The notes: generated by a model not told the origin, from the sequence alone. Shown: positions 23,210 to 34,539, counted from the first letter of the stretch. The stretch: DNA of 64,000 bases from Azadirachta indica (GCA_022749755.1 CM040451.1:1674001-1738000), one strand, 5' to 3'. A program made the numbers and translations.

Positions 23210-23383
23210 ATAGGAAGCACTAGCTCTCAATGCAACTTCATAAAAAACAACCGAAAATAAGATTGAAGAGAATGAAATGCACGTGGTGGTCATTATAGCA
23301 CTTCGTTCCAATCCTAGAAAATGTCCTAAAAAACCTGCTATGGAACTACTGAGTAGTGGCAAAAATACGATAAGTAGATACAT
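23210..23383 (-). pseudogene. nad5: nad5 exon 1 fragment (mitochondrial)
   Basis: Reads [18 protein letters not shown], then [16 protein letters not shown], then [12 protein letters not shown]. This is the N-terminus of mitochondrial NADH dehydrogenase subunit 5, a membrane subunit of respiratory complex I. The match starts at the normal initiator Met and covers about 58 residues. It then stops abruptly and a foreign tail ([11 protein letters not shown]) ends the frame at 23174. An extra 11 codons upstream are open but not part of nad5. Only part of the exon is present, and in nuclear DNA it would not be functional. Confidence 0.75.
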
Positions 23384-24397
23384 AATTTCGAGTGTGATCA
23401 AACAACCAAAAATCAAATAATGGCAGAGTGGATGATAGTTATTTTTTTCTATTTAACAAGATTATTAATCACCTATTGGATTTATTTGAGGCATTTCCCA
23501 TATTCATCTTACAACATTATTCCATGAACAACAAACTGTGCCTAAAATAGGGGTACTCTGCGAAAGACTATTTAGTGACTTGTCAAGCTAATCCTACACC
23601 AAGTGGCCGCACCTTTGAAAACTCGATATGAAACAGAAAGATGTTCCCCCAAAAGTCATCCTATAAGGGTTGGTTTCACAAGTCCAATATAAGCTCACGT
23701 CTCATTCAAAGCTTGAAGCAAATTTTGCATATTCTTAATTTAGTTAAGGTAATTGTATATCCATAAAGGTTAGAGCTTAGTAAGTCAGCTTGTTCTCCAA
23801 AGGTGCGATTAGGGATATCTTCTGACTCTCTTTGCTCTTTAACGAGCCTCACTCCTATCTGTTATTGCCTATAAACCTTGCCTCGAGCAGTCGAGCATTG
23901 AGCTACTTTTAGTTACCTTGTAGTAAACGAGCTACTTAACCTGGCATAGAATTGATTATTACTCTTTGGTAACTTCATCCTACATTGGAAACATCAAAAT
24001 TCTCTGAGTACCACGCGTTCCTAATGCCACTCCTAAACCTCTTTTTTTAGATGCTCACTAAACGTGGTGAGTAGATGGTGGCATATTTCCTCGCCACCAT
24101 CATTGAGATCCAAATTTGAATGTATGAGAGGTTGACTCCTCTCTTTGGTGTTATTGCTTATATCATATATGAAATCAATACATCATCTTGCAAATCTAAC
24201 CAATTTGATGTTGATGATGATAATTGCTTCGCCTAATTTTTTGCAACGTCCATTCTGATATCAATTAGTAAGACTATTCACTAGTTGATCCAAATTAAAG
24301 AAGGATTATTGTTCTTCTCCTTTCCTTCCTCAAATCTATTTGTCTTATTAGTTTTTTAGTAATACTAGAAAACGTTATTATAATTATTTGTTAAAAA

Positions 24398-25400
24398 GAA
24401 ATGACGCAGTTGTCCCTCCAGTTTTAAAAAAAAACCGTAATAAATCATTTTTATCTTTCAACTTTAGACAAATGATAAATAAGATATAATTATTTTAATT
24501 ATAAGAATTTAATCCCTATTTTTCAAAATTTACTACCAAAAAGACTAAAATGTTTAAATTAAAAATTACTTTCTTTATTTATTATTTAAATAGAAAATTT
24601 AGAAAAGAAATCATTATTATCTAAAAAAATTTTTAACAATAAGTTGAATTAAATGTTAAAATATTTCTAACTCTTTTCTTTTACTTTTTTAGTAATAATT
24701 TGATATTTAATTATCAAATAAATTTTAAATGAAATATTTTTATTATTTCATTATTATATATAATATATCTATTTAAAAATTATTACATTCATTATATTTT
24801 TTAAGAAAAATTAAAAAATATAAAAAAATACATACATGAAAATATAAAATATATATTACAAATGAAAATAATTAAAATTCTCTTTTTTATATTTTTAATT
24901 CAAATTAAATTAAATTATTTAATAAAAATATAAAATATATTTATTACTAATTTTATTAACACATGATACAAAATTTAATTCACATGTTATAATTTATTAT
25001 CCTTTTTTATTTAAAATATTTATCTTCCTTTTAAATAGTTCATAGGTAACCTCTTATTTTCTTGAATATTTAAAAGAAAAAATTTTTAAATAAGACAAGA
25101 GTAATAAATTTATTATATAAATTAAATTTGGTGCCATGTGTTAATAGAATTGATAATTAGATATAATTTAATATTCTTATTAAATAATTTAATTTAGAAG
25201 AACCATCAATAACCTGATATTTTTACACATATAATTAAATCTAGGCACCTAATTAAATTTAACACATATAATTAATATATAATTAATGCACATATTAGAA
25301 TCAATCTCAACTATTGAAAATGCGTAGATTTAAAGTGTACAAATAAATATAAAAATATGTGTAAAATTAAGGAACTATTGATCCGTCCCCTTTAATTTAA
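24398..25400. repeat. AT-rich repeat related to the palindromic element arms
   Basis: Starts near gacgcagttgtccctcc and shares extended similarity with 32630-33010 and with the arms of the palindrome at 38108-39953, with landmarks 'aaaaaaatttttaacaataa' and 'aatttgatatttaattatca'-type phrases. No ends or target duplication could be fixed. It has no coding potential. Confidence 0.5.
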
Positions 25401-25697
25401 TTTTAATTAAAAATATAAAAAAATTAATATCATATGTTAATAAAATTAGTCATTAAATATATTTCATTTTCTATCATATTTCATTCTTACAATGTGCTAA
25501 AAAATTCAATAGTTTCAATTGGACACTTCAACCTACCATAACCCTTCTTGCACACCAAAATCACCATTTGGAGAAACCAAAACTGTGGTCAAGATTAAAC
25601 ATTTTTGAAAAAAAGAAGTGATCAAAAATAAAAAATAGATGAGGTTTTAATTATTTAAAATTAATCTTCAAAATAATAATGAATTGAAAAACGAAAA

Positions 25698-25826
25698 AGG
25701 TATTTTAGAATACCTCAAATTTAATGAGTAATCAACAGCGAAGCAATAGCAAAGCAAACGCTCGAACCCAGCAACGTGGCAAAGCATTTGATGTACCAAA
25801 CCGTCCTCACAAAAAGAGTTTGGTGA
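25698..25826 (-). repeat. Hairpin module F4
   Basis: Palindrome AGGTATTTTAGAATACCT at 25698-25715, CGCTCGAACCC near 25759, hairpin GTACCAAACCGTC...GTTTGGTGA ending at 25826. It belongs to the subtype with the spacer 'caatagcaaagcaaacgctc', shared with F2, F3, F6 and F7. The plus-strand frame at 25724-25924 is not a gene. Confidence 0.8.
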
Positions 25827-25959
25827 TTGCGTTCTGGATGACAATTATTTTAAATAATGAGTATAAATTTTTCCGTAACATACATTTCATTTTATACATT
25901 TTAAATTTTGTAAATTTTTTTTAATATTATAACATTACATTTATTGATATTTACATCAT

Positions 25960-26395
25960 ATATCTACTAAGACTAAAGATTCTAATAGTTGTCATATAAC
26001 CTAAATATAAATATTTACGTACAATGTATGTAATATTTGTTTTGAGAGAAGCCTCATAATTTTGTGGATTGTTAAATTTAAAAAAAAATATCAATATTTG
26101 AAACTCTAATAATTGTGATACAGTTCAAATATTTATGAATAATGTGTGCAGTAGGACAACCCCACAATTTTGTAAATTATTATACTTAAAAAAGGTATCA
26201 ATATTTGAAACTTAAAACTCTGACAGTTATAATACAACTCAAATATTTATGCATAATATGTGCGGTATATGGTTTTAAGGAGAATTCAATAATTTTATAA
26301 ATTGTTGGATTTGAAAGTATGCAATATATGTCCTAAGGAGAACCCAATAATTTTGTAAATTGTTAGATTTAGAAAAAGATATCAATATTCATGAC
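25960..26395. repeat. 117-bp-type tandem repeats
   Basis: Three to four degenerate units, each ending 'aattttgtaaattgttagat' then aaaaa-tatcaatatt. They lie between modules F4 and F5, the same arrangement as at 33590-33960 and 34540-34935. Confidence 0.65.
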
Positions 26396-26404
26396 TGTTC
26401 AAAT

Positions 26405-26521
26405 TTGTTGTTTTCTTCAGAAACCGAAAGTGATATATTCACAAACATTGGATGCTCGAACCCAAACATTGGGCAAACTATGTTGTCTACCAAACCATCA
26501 TAGCCCAAATGACTTGGTGAA
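26405..26521 (-). repeat. Hairpin module F5, terminal palindrome deleted
   Basis: GCTCGAACCC near 26454 and TACCAAACCATC near 26488 with ACTTGGTGA ending at 26521. Compared with F1, the stretch holding the palindrome has been removed cleanly. The following tail (to ~26720) matches that of F1, F8, F9 and F10. Confidence 0.65.
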
Positions 26522-26885
26522 GATGATAGATGTAGAATAATTTTCTCTAATTCTCTCGCTAGCCATGAAAGTTTTGGTCAATATTCAGACACAATATTTT
26601 CTTCTCTCTTACCTTTTTAAAATTAATTCTAAATTTCTTTGATGTTACAATTTTGTCCCTTAAAAATTATAAATTAGAAAATATTAAGAGTTATTAAAGT
26701 TAATTAGCTGACGTTCCCTAAAAAAGAAAAACTTATTTATGTTAAAATAAATTAAAATTAATAATATTATATTTAATTTTGTATTTAAATGAACGAATTT
26801 TTTTAATCTATATCTGTACTTATTTGAAATTCGAAATATATTTTTAATTATTAATAAGATTAAAAATATAAATTCTTTATATAAA

Positions 26886-27170
26886 TTATATGAGATGCAA
26901 GTTATCCTTATGATGTATAATTATGTATAGAATATAATTATGTGATATCATATAATTTTTTTTTATATATGTAAAAAGATTATGTACACATGCATTTTTG
27001 AGAACACGTTTAAAAAAAATCTTTGTTAATATAAACATAAAAATGATATGAAAATAAAATCGATATTTTGAAATTATATAAGAGAAGTCTATATTAAACA
27101 ATCTTAAAAAATAGTTGGCCCCAATATCTTAAACAATTGACCCAATAGCTTTTCTTGTAAGGAAATACAT
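26886..27170. repeat. Right-end segment of composite repeat
   Basis: Aligns with 3440-3735 and 35430-35755 and ends caatatcttaaacaattga then ttttcttgtaag. From 27170 to 28870 there is AT-rich DNA with microsatellites (about 27824-27851 and 28110-28124) and no recognised gene. The open frame at 28427-28627 has no known domain. Confidence 0.6.
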
Positions 27171-27818
27171 ACATATGTATCAAGATTTGAGTTAAAGCTT
27201 CTTAATTTCAAGATAAGAAGAGACAGAAAATTTCTAGAGATCATTAATTTAGGTGAGTAGTTCCTCTTTTTATTGCTTGTTAATTTTGTGATTAAAGTTT
27301 GAATTTTTAGTTTTAAATATAATTATGTCTTTTGTAAGCAATCCTGACGTCAACTACAGTTAGAATTATAAGTTGAATGCTCAAGTCTTTTTCTTTAAAT
27401 ATTCTAATTCTTAGTTTTAAAAACAGTGTATTGATTGCTATATTACAGTAGAGTTATAGTGGTTATGAATGGATCAAATGAATCTTTCTTATTCTGCAAA
27501 CCATCCAATATATTCTTAGTTTTAAAAGCAGTGTATTCATCCAAAATTGTTTGTTCTTATGCTTTATGAATCTAACAAGCGATTTATGCATGCATTCTTT
27601 TCTTTCAGTTGCTTGAGAATTGATTATAGGGAGGAGAGAATTGTGAGAGTGGTCAGTGAGGATACTTATGGAAATCTAATAGATTATAAATAAAAATAAG
27701 TTTAAGCAGAGGCAGAGACATGACTTCTATTCTTCTGTGGACTAACCAGAAATGGGAATGGCTCCAAAAAGAGTAAAGAAATGACATGGGTCCCTTCCCT
27801 TCTGTATCTCAAATGGTC

Positions 27819-27858
<40 letters not shown>

Positions 27859-28914
27859 CTGCTAATTAATCCAGCACATGCAGTAATATAGGATTAATTT
27901 GCATGTGCATCCATTGGTCAAATTCATTATCTTATAATTAATTAATTAATTTCTTCTAGAATATTAAAAAAAAAAAATAAAATCAAATTACCTTACCAAC
28001 TAATTGATAATAATCCAATATTCAACAATTATAATTTAGTAATTAATTGAGCTTTAATTTTGCAAATATATATAATTAAAAGTTGTGATACTAGGATTTG
28101 ACTCTCCTATATATATATATATACTAAAAGTTATAATTTTGTTTCATTTGAATTAGAGACAAACCAAAATTTTTAATTATCTATCATTAGAATTCCATCA
28201 AGATTAATATTCTGATAAATCTAAGGAAATAAGAAATATATAAAGGATAAGAAAGAAAGATCGAGAAATTTTTTTTCACAACTTACAAACTTTATTAGTT
28301 GATATCAAATAACGAAATTTAACATCAAGATAACTTAACAATAAAAGGTGTTTCAATATCGTTTAAAAAGAAAAACATCTTGTTCACTACTGAGAAATAC
28401 AACCCCAATTGATAGTTGTATAAGCTTTGAAGAAATTAGCTAGGGCCCATCAAATTCGGCACACTATGCCCCAATTTTTTGTCTATTTCATAATCACACT
28501 TTGGAAGTGTTACATAGTTGATATATATGATGATGAGATGGAAGTAATGTATGGTTTATATAGAAGAAAAAGTGCTTGGAATTTCAATGCATCCATGTTT
28601 GTGATTGCGGTTCCTGAGTTTAGGTAATGTGATTTTGACAAATTAAGTATAATAATTAAAACATTTATTAATGATAATAAGTTTTATTCAATGATTGATT
28701 TTTTTTTTTTATCAATATATTTATATTAAACAGTTACTAATTTTATTTTACATTGTTTGTAGCCTGAAAAATGCAACATCTTGGTTTAAATATACTCTAA
28801 ATAAATTTATCAGAAATAAGTTTATCTTTATGCTGGTTAATCTATGTAGATCATGTACTTGTGTGGAATCATGGTTGATAGTTCTTGGTTTTAATCTTCA
28901 ACAGAATTGTTTTA

Positions 28915-31893
28915 ATGGGAAAGAAAAAGTCGGAGGAGGCTGGTGCGGCCACAAAAGGTAGGTCAAGCAGTAAAGATGTTTCCAAAGACGGGAAAAAAGA
29001 GAGGCTCCCAGTCTCAGCAATGCTTGCCAGCATGGACCAAAAAGCTGATAAAGCTAAAAAGGGATCATCCACTTCGAGCACTGCTGCTGGTAAACCCAAG
29101 TCAAAGGCGGCATCAAAACTTTCATCTTACACTGATGGCATTGACCTCCCACCTTCGGAAGAAGAGGATGATTATGCATCAGACGAAGAGCAACAGGAGA
29201 TTGAGGCCAAGAAACAACTCATCAAACAGAGAAATGATGTCAAGCAACTAGGTATCTCCATAACTGACAAATAAATGAAGAAATGAGAAAAGAAAGATAT
29301 GCTTGCTCCACGTGCTGCCGAGCAAGCTAAGAAGGAGGCCCTTTAGGATGATCATGATGCTTTCACTGTTGTTATTGGTAGCCGGACTTCTGTTCTTGGA
29401 GGCCAAGAAGATGCGGATGCTAATGTCAAAGACATAACAGTTGATAACTTCTCTGTGTCAGCCCGCGGGAAAGAACTCTTGAAGAACACATCCATGAAGA
29501 TATTGCATGGGAAGAGGTATGGTTTAGTTGGACCCAACGGGATGGGCAAGTCTACATTATTAAAGCTTCTTGCTTGGAGGAAGATACCAGTTCCTAAAAA
29601 TATTGATGTGCTTTTGGTTGAACAAGAAGTGATTGGTGGTGATAAAACTGCTCTCCAAGCTGTTGTTTCAACTAATGAGAAGCTGGTCAAACTCCGAGAA
29701 GAAGTTGCATTGTTGCAGAATTCATCTTCTGCTGCTGAAGCTGAGGACAATAATGATGCTGGTGCATATGATGCAGGAGAGAAGCTTGCTGAGTTATGAG
29801 AAATTGCAGATCTTGGGTTCAGATGCTCCTGAGGCTCATCTCGTGTCATAGAAAGAAAATGATTGGTATATGGAGTTGATGATTAAAGTTCAGAGCTATG
29901 TTCCCAAGCGATCGCAAAACAATGAAATCCATGGGGTCTTCTTATACTCATTTTGTTCCATGAATCTATAACGAGCAAGATTATTTGATCTCCTGACGCA
30001 TTCTAGAAACATTGCCTATTTTGGTGTAATTATTGTAAGTTTTATGGAAAAAGATTCTTATAAGAAACACCCTGTTCTTCATCTATAAAGTCCTGACATA
30101 TTGGCTCTGACTTTTATTTACCAATGGAGTTTGGTGACTGATCTTTCTGCCCTTGCATTTTTTTTTTACTTCTTTGTGCCAAACCGCAGATTGGGAAGGT
30201 TGCAGGATAGCAATGCTGTACTGTCTCATTTTAACAAGTATTCAGAGAATTGTTTCAGTGAAGTTTCTTGGTGAATTTTCAAGAAACACACGTTTATTGA
30301 AATCAGTGAAAGCAGACCTTGATTACATATTTCAGAAGCTAAGGTACTGTTAATGTGTGCACCTTCTTATTTCCAAAGAGTAAGAAGTGATTGTTGAAAG
30401 TTGATTACCAATTATAGGGTGTAGTTGAGGAAAGATCAAAGTTAGTTTTGTTTTGTCTTGCAATGGTCTCCTTGTATGTTTATGTATCTATGAGTCTGCA
30501 CTATTAATGGTTACATTTTTGGATTTGATGCGAGTGCTTCATTGACTGGCATAATTTACATTTTAAAAGTTGTCTCCTGTCCCTCCAGAGAAGTAACCGT
30601 GCAAAGAATTTTTTTTTGAGGCATCAAAGATTCTGGCTGCATTGGGTTTCACCAAGGAAATGCAAGGGCGGCCTACCAAGTCATTTAGTGGTGGCTGGAG
30701 GATGAGAATATCCCTGGCCAGGGCACTTTTTGTGTAGCCAACTCTGTTGTTGCTGGATGAACCCACCAATCATCTTGACCTTAGGGCTGTTCTCTGGTTG
30801 GATGAATATTTGTGCCGGTGGAAGAAAACCTTAGTGGTTGTTTCACACGATCGAGATTTCCTCAATACTGTCTGCACTGAGATTATTCATCTCCATGATC
30901 AAAAGCTCCATTTCTACCGTGGAAATTTTGATGATTTTGAGAGTGGGTACGAGCAGCGTCACAAAGAAAAGAACAAGAAGTTTGAGATTTATAAGAAGCA
31001 AGTGAACGCTGCCTAGAGGTCAGGGAACCGGGTACAGCAGGAGAAGTTGAAATATCGAGCCAAGAGTGCTGCAGCCAAAGAAGCATCAAAAAGGCAAAGG
31101 AAAAGGTTGATGAGGATGAGCCCCTGCCAGGGGCACCAAAGAAGTGGCGAGATTACAGTGTAGAATTCCACTTCCCTGAACCTACTGAGTTGACCCCACC
31201 AATATTGCAGCTAATAGAAGTAAGCTACAGTTATCCAAACCGCGAGGATTTCAAGCTGTCTAATGTTGATGTGGGGATTGATATGGGTACTCGTGTTGCT
31301 ATTGTTGGACCCAATGGGGCTGGAAAATCTGCTCTGCTGAATCTACTTGCCAGTGATCTGATTCCAGCAGAGGGTGAAGTGCGAAGGAGCCAGAAATTGA
31401 GGATCGGAGGATATGCACAACACTTTGTGGACTCATTGACCATGGATGAAACACCAGTTCAGTATCTCCTTAAGACTCCACCCTGAACAAGAGGGACTCA
31501 GTAAACAGGAGGCAATTCGTGCTAAACTTGGGAAATTTGGACTCCCCAGCCTTAATCATCTTACCCCAATTCTAAAATTATCTGGAGGGCAGAAAGCCCG
31601 GGTTGTCTTCACTTCAATCTCCATGTCGAAGCCTCACATATTACTGTTGGATGAGCCTACAAATCATTTGGACATGCAGAGTATTGATGTGCTGGCTGAC
31701 GCACTACATGAGTTTAGCGGTGTAGTTGTACTGGTCAGTCATGATTTCCAGACTCGTATCACGTGTTTGTGAGAACGAAGAAAAAAGTGAAATTTGGGTT
31801 GTAGAAAACGGAACCGCGATGTCATTCCCCGGAACCTTTGAAGAGTACAAGGAGGAGCTACAAAGAGAAATTAGGGAAGAAGTTGACGAGTGA
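28915..31893 (+). pseudogene. ABCF-type ATPase pseudogene (ABCF4/GCN-like)
   Basis: Colinear with a plant ABC-F protein with two ATPase domains, a soluble family linked to translation and stress. The start is ATG at 28915 (MGKKKSEEAG), followed by an acidic, Lys-rich N-terminus. Domain 1 has Walker A GPNGMGKST, signature FSGGW and Walker [14 protein letters not shown]. Domain 2 has Walker A GPNGAGKSA (Thr lost), signature LSGGQ and [12 protein letters not shown]. The end is TGA at 31893 after EEVDE. In-frame stops lie at 29272, 29284, 29344, 30735 and 31014. Frameshifts lie near 29796, 31090-31105, 31473 and 31746. A ~780-bp foreign insertion sits at 29839-30618. The coding part has no introns, but no poly-A tail is seen and 'aatcttcaacag' just upstream looks like a 3' splice site, so a DNA-level copy is as likely as a retrocopy. 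Confidence 0.9.
29839..30618 (+). other. KXD1 intron 1-exon 2-intron 2 segment inserted in the ABCF pseudogene
   Basis: This block is nearly identical to 44736-45513 of the KXD1-like gene: the 3' part of intron 1, all of exon 2 and the 5' part of intron 2, in the same orientation. The ABCF sequence breaks off at gaggctca (29838) and resumes at ggcatcaaag (30620), so the block is a clean insertion. Because introns are included, it was copied from DNA and not from mRNA. The exon copy has a one-base insertion near 30270 and a changed KxDL region (Met to Val), so it encodes nothing useful. Confidence 0.92.
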
Positions 31894-32282
31894 TGTGACA
31901 TTTATGGCATAGGTATTGTTGTTTCTAGTCCCAGATACGATTTTGCTTGTTCCTGTTGTCAATGTATCAAGTGTTATTTCTGCAGCCAGATTATTTCTGC
32001 ACATTTCAGTTAACACGCTTTTAAGTTTATCACATTTGTAGAGCAATTTGTTCAGACACACAAGAGTCCGGCCTTAAATCTGGTCTCATCAATATAAGCA
32101 CTTCGTGCATTAGATATGAACAAAACATTGAGCTTAATCATTAGATGGACATGTATCTTGTTCATTTCTTCTTTATCCATCCGTACATGTGTGTGAATCT
32201 TTGTTATGCTGAGAAATAAGTAATTGACACAAGAGTCTAAACAAATGTAACAAAATACCAGGACTTGTGCGATGAAACCTAC

Positions 32283-32414
32283 ATGAAAGGGAGGAGCATA
32301 ACTTCCACGGATTTCGGTTGTGGGAAAAAATGTCTTGGAACCTGGCTTCACAACCTTTACTCTTTTTCTATTAATTTCTAGAATTCTTCTCTCAAGAGTT
32401 CCTTCTCCAGGAGC
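32283..32414 (-). other. Exon-like open stretch, unrecognised
   Basis: On the minus strand, 44 codons (APGEGTLERRILEINRKR, then VKVVKPGSKTFFPTTEIR, then GSYAPPFH) lie between a plausible acceptor (ttgcag) and donor (gtaggt). Composition is protein-like and unlike the surrounding repeats. I do not recognise the family, and no neighbouring exon is visible. It could be an orphan exon of a lost gene or chance. Confidence 0.3.
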
Positions 32415-32629
32415 CTGCAAAATTTGCAACTGTAAAGAGCTAGCTAATATTTACATTGCTTTCAACATTTAATTCAGAGTTCTTCAATTTGTGAGTTAAT
32501 AAGAAATCAAAGAGGTGAGAATGAGGAGGACAATAGCAGTAATAAGCAGCATACAAGCTTATTCCAGTTGTTTATTCCAGACAAAGTTCGGATGCATGCA
32601 AGTGTCAATGGCGTGTAAATTAACACAGA

Positions 32630-33010
32630 TGTCCCTTGAGTTTGAAGAAATAAACTTTATATCTTTTAAATTATCCTTAAACTTTAAACAAATAACAAAT
32701 AACAAATAACATATAATTATACTGATTATAACAATTTAATCCCCATTTTTCCAAATATACTAGTAAGAACTAAAATGTTAAAATTAAAAATTAATTTTTA
32801 ATTTATTTTTTAAATAAAAAATACTATTATAAAAAAAATTTTAACAATAAGTTTGATCAAACTCATATATTAAAATATTCCTAACTCTTTTTTTTTACTT
32901 TTTTTTAATAACAATTTAATATTCAACATTTAAATTTAAAGTTTAAATAGAAAAAATATAATAATAAAAAGATTAAATATTGACTAGATGCTTTTATAAC
33001 TTCTGAGTTT
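32630..33010. repeat. AT-rich repeat related to 24398-25400
   Basis: Begins 'gatgtcccttgagtttgaag' and shares the phrase 'aatttaatcccca-tttttc' and 'aaaaattttaacaataagtt' with 24520-24650 and the palindrome arms at 38108-39953. It is probably a truncated member of the same MULE-type MITE family. Confidence 0.5.
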
Positions 33011-33054
33011 CTACTAAATATTTAAAATTTAAATAAGAAATTATGAGTAGGTTT

Positions 33055-33333
33055 CTTACATTTTTTTGATCCGTATATGATTTTTATACAATTAAGATAA
33101 AGGACTTTATAATTTATATGCAGCTGAAACAAATAATACAGTTTCTTTTTAATTCAAAATTAATTTAGAAACAAAATTATATTTAACTCATATGCTTGTA
33201 TAAAGAAAATGGAATGATATATGTAATAATGTTTTAAAAGAATAAAACGAAAATGGCCAAAAATTAAAAATAGATAAGGTTTTAATTATTTGAAATTAAT
33301 CTTAAAAAATTAATAATGAATTGAAAATAAAAA
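33055..33333. repeat. Single 220-bp-type unit
   Basis: Starts tccgtatatgatttttatac and contains 'tggaatgatatatgtaataa' and 'taataatgaattgaaaat', directly before module F6. Equivalent to the unit at 4440-4670. Confidence 0.65.
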
Positions 33334-33470
33334 AGGTATTTTAGAATACCTTAAATTTAGTAAGTAATTAATTAATTAAACAGAAAAGCAGTGGCAAAGC
33401 AAACGCTCGAACCCAGCAACATGCCAAAGCATTTCGTACCAAACTATCCTCACAAGAAAAGTTTGGTGAT
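33334..33470 (-). repeat. Hairpin module F6
   Basis: Palindrome AGGTATTTTAGAATACCT at 33334-33351, CGCTCGAACCC near 33404, hairpin CGTACCAAACTATC...GTTTGGTGAT ending at 33470. It is followed by 117-bp-type repeats at about 33590-33960. The plus-strand frame at 33391-33693 is not a gene. Confidence 0.8.
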
Positions 33471-33589
33471 TACATTTGGGATGACAAATATTTTAAAGAT
33501 AAATACAAATATTCTATTACTATTTTTTACTCTACAAATTATAAATTTTGTGAATTTTTTTACCTTTAATGACATTTACATCATATATC

Positions 33590-33960
33590 TATTAGGATTA
33601 AAGACTCTAACACTTCTTACACAACCTATATATTTACGGATAATATGTGTGATATCTGTTTTTAGGGAATTTCATAATTTTGTACACTATTAAATTTTAA
33701 AAAGCTATCAATATTTAAGATTATAATAATTATAGTACAATTCAGATATTTATCCATAATATGTGCAGTATCCGTTCTTAGAAGAATCCTATAATTTTGT
33801 GGATTGTTAAATTTAAAAAATCTATCAATAGTCTAGATATCTATGCATAATATGTGCAGTATCCGTTCTTAGGAGAATCTAACAATTTTGTGAATTGTTA
33901 AATTTAAAAAAGTTATCAATATTCGAGACTCTAATAGTTATAATATAACACAAATATGTA
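33590..33960. repeat. 117-bp-type tandem repeats
   Basis: About three units with the junction phrase ttgttaaatttaaaaaa-ctatcaata at 33690, 33807 and 33898. The spacing of 117 then 91 bp shows a deletion in one unit. Confidence 0.65.
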
Positions 33961-34011
33961 CGCACAATATATACTGTATCCATTTTCAAAACAATTTCAC
34001 AATTTTATAAA

Positions 34012-34140
34012 GGGAAAATGTCCATTATCCCTCTATTTTTTAAGTTAATGCTCCATTATCCCTCTATATTTTTTCTAATACCTCATCACTCTCTAATTTT
34101 TTTTTTTTTTCGATTTTACCTTTCAGTTCAATTGGTTTAC
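34012..34140. mobile_element. MITE-end fragment
   Basis: Begins gggaaaatgtccattatccc with a near-repeat of 'ctccattatccctctat' and ends in a T-rich tract. The opening resembles the ends of the element at 38108 and of the unit ending near 50088. Only one end is recognisable. Confidence 0.35.
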
Positions 34141-34276
34141 ATAATAATAAAATTAAAAATATTAAAAATATTAAAAAATTAACAATGAATTGAAAATGGC
34201 CAAAAATTAAAAACAGACAAGATTTTAATTATTTGAAATTAATCTTAAAAAATTAATAATGAATTGAAAATGAAAA

Positions 34277-34410
34277 AGGTATTTTAGAATACCTTAATTT
34301 TAATAAGTAATTAATTAATTAAACAGGAAGGCAATGGCAAAGAAAACGCTCGAACCCAGCAACGTGCCAAAGCATTTGGCGTACCAAACTATCTTCACAA
34401 TGAAAGTTTG
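34277..34410 (-). repeat. Hairpin module F7
   Basis: Palindrome AGGTATTTTAGAATACCT at 34277-34294, CGCTCGAACCC near 34348 and GTACCAAACTATC near 34381. The closing arm is eroded (GTTTGCTAA). It lies 943 bp from F6 within a tandem duplication covering the module and its 117-bp array. Confidence 0.75.
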
Positions 34411-34539
34411 CTAATTATATTTGGGATGATAATTATTTTAAAGATAAACACAAATATTCTATTACTATTTTGTTCTATACAAATTATAAATTTTGTGGAT
34501 TTTTTTACATTTAATAATATTTATATCATCTATGTATTA

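Larger units (their letters stand above)
21930..24250. other. Organelle-derived DNA inserted in the nucleus
   Basis: The region has higher GC than its surroundings and contains a 23S-type rRNA fragment and a mitochondrial nad5 fragment. A phrase catcttacaacattattcca-like occurs twice (21977 and 23495), so the insertion contains an internal repeat. Substitutions are largely C-to-T and G-to-A, as expected for old organelle DNA decaying after cytosine methylation. The rest (22520-23160 and 23420-24250) has no recognised gene and could be organelle intergenic sequence. Confidence 0.65.

Noticed and set aside
23174..23416. nad5 as evidence that the window is mitochondrial
   Set aside because: Only a fragment is present, with many transitions, surrounded by nuclear transposons and intron-containing genes.
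28869..29851. Several long frames antisense or out of frame to the ABCF sequence, including 29352-29849 on the minus strand
   Set aside because: They are shadows of the conserved ABCF reading frame. Their composition mirrors the antisense of Walker and linker regions.
30153..30353. Plus-strand ORF with KXD1 similarity as a separate gene
   Set aside because: It is part of the inserted KXD1 fragment, with a frameshift and no first or last exon.
28915..31893. ABCF as a working gene with sequencing errors
   Set aside because: At least five in-frame stops, four frameshifts and a 780-bp insertion are too many to be errors.
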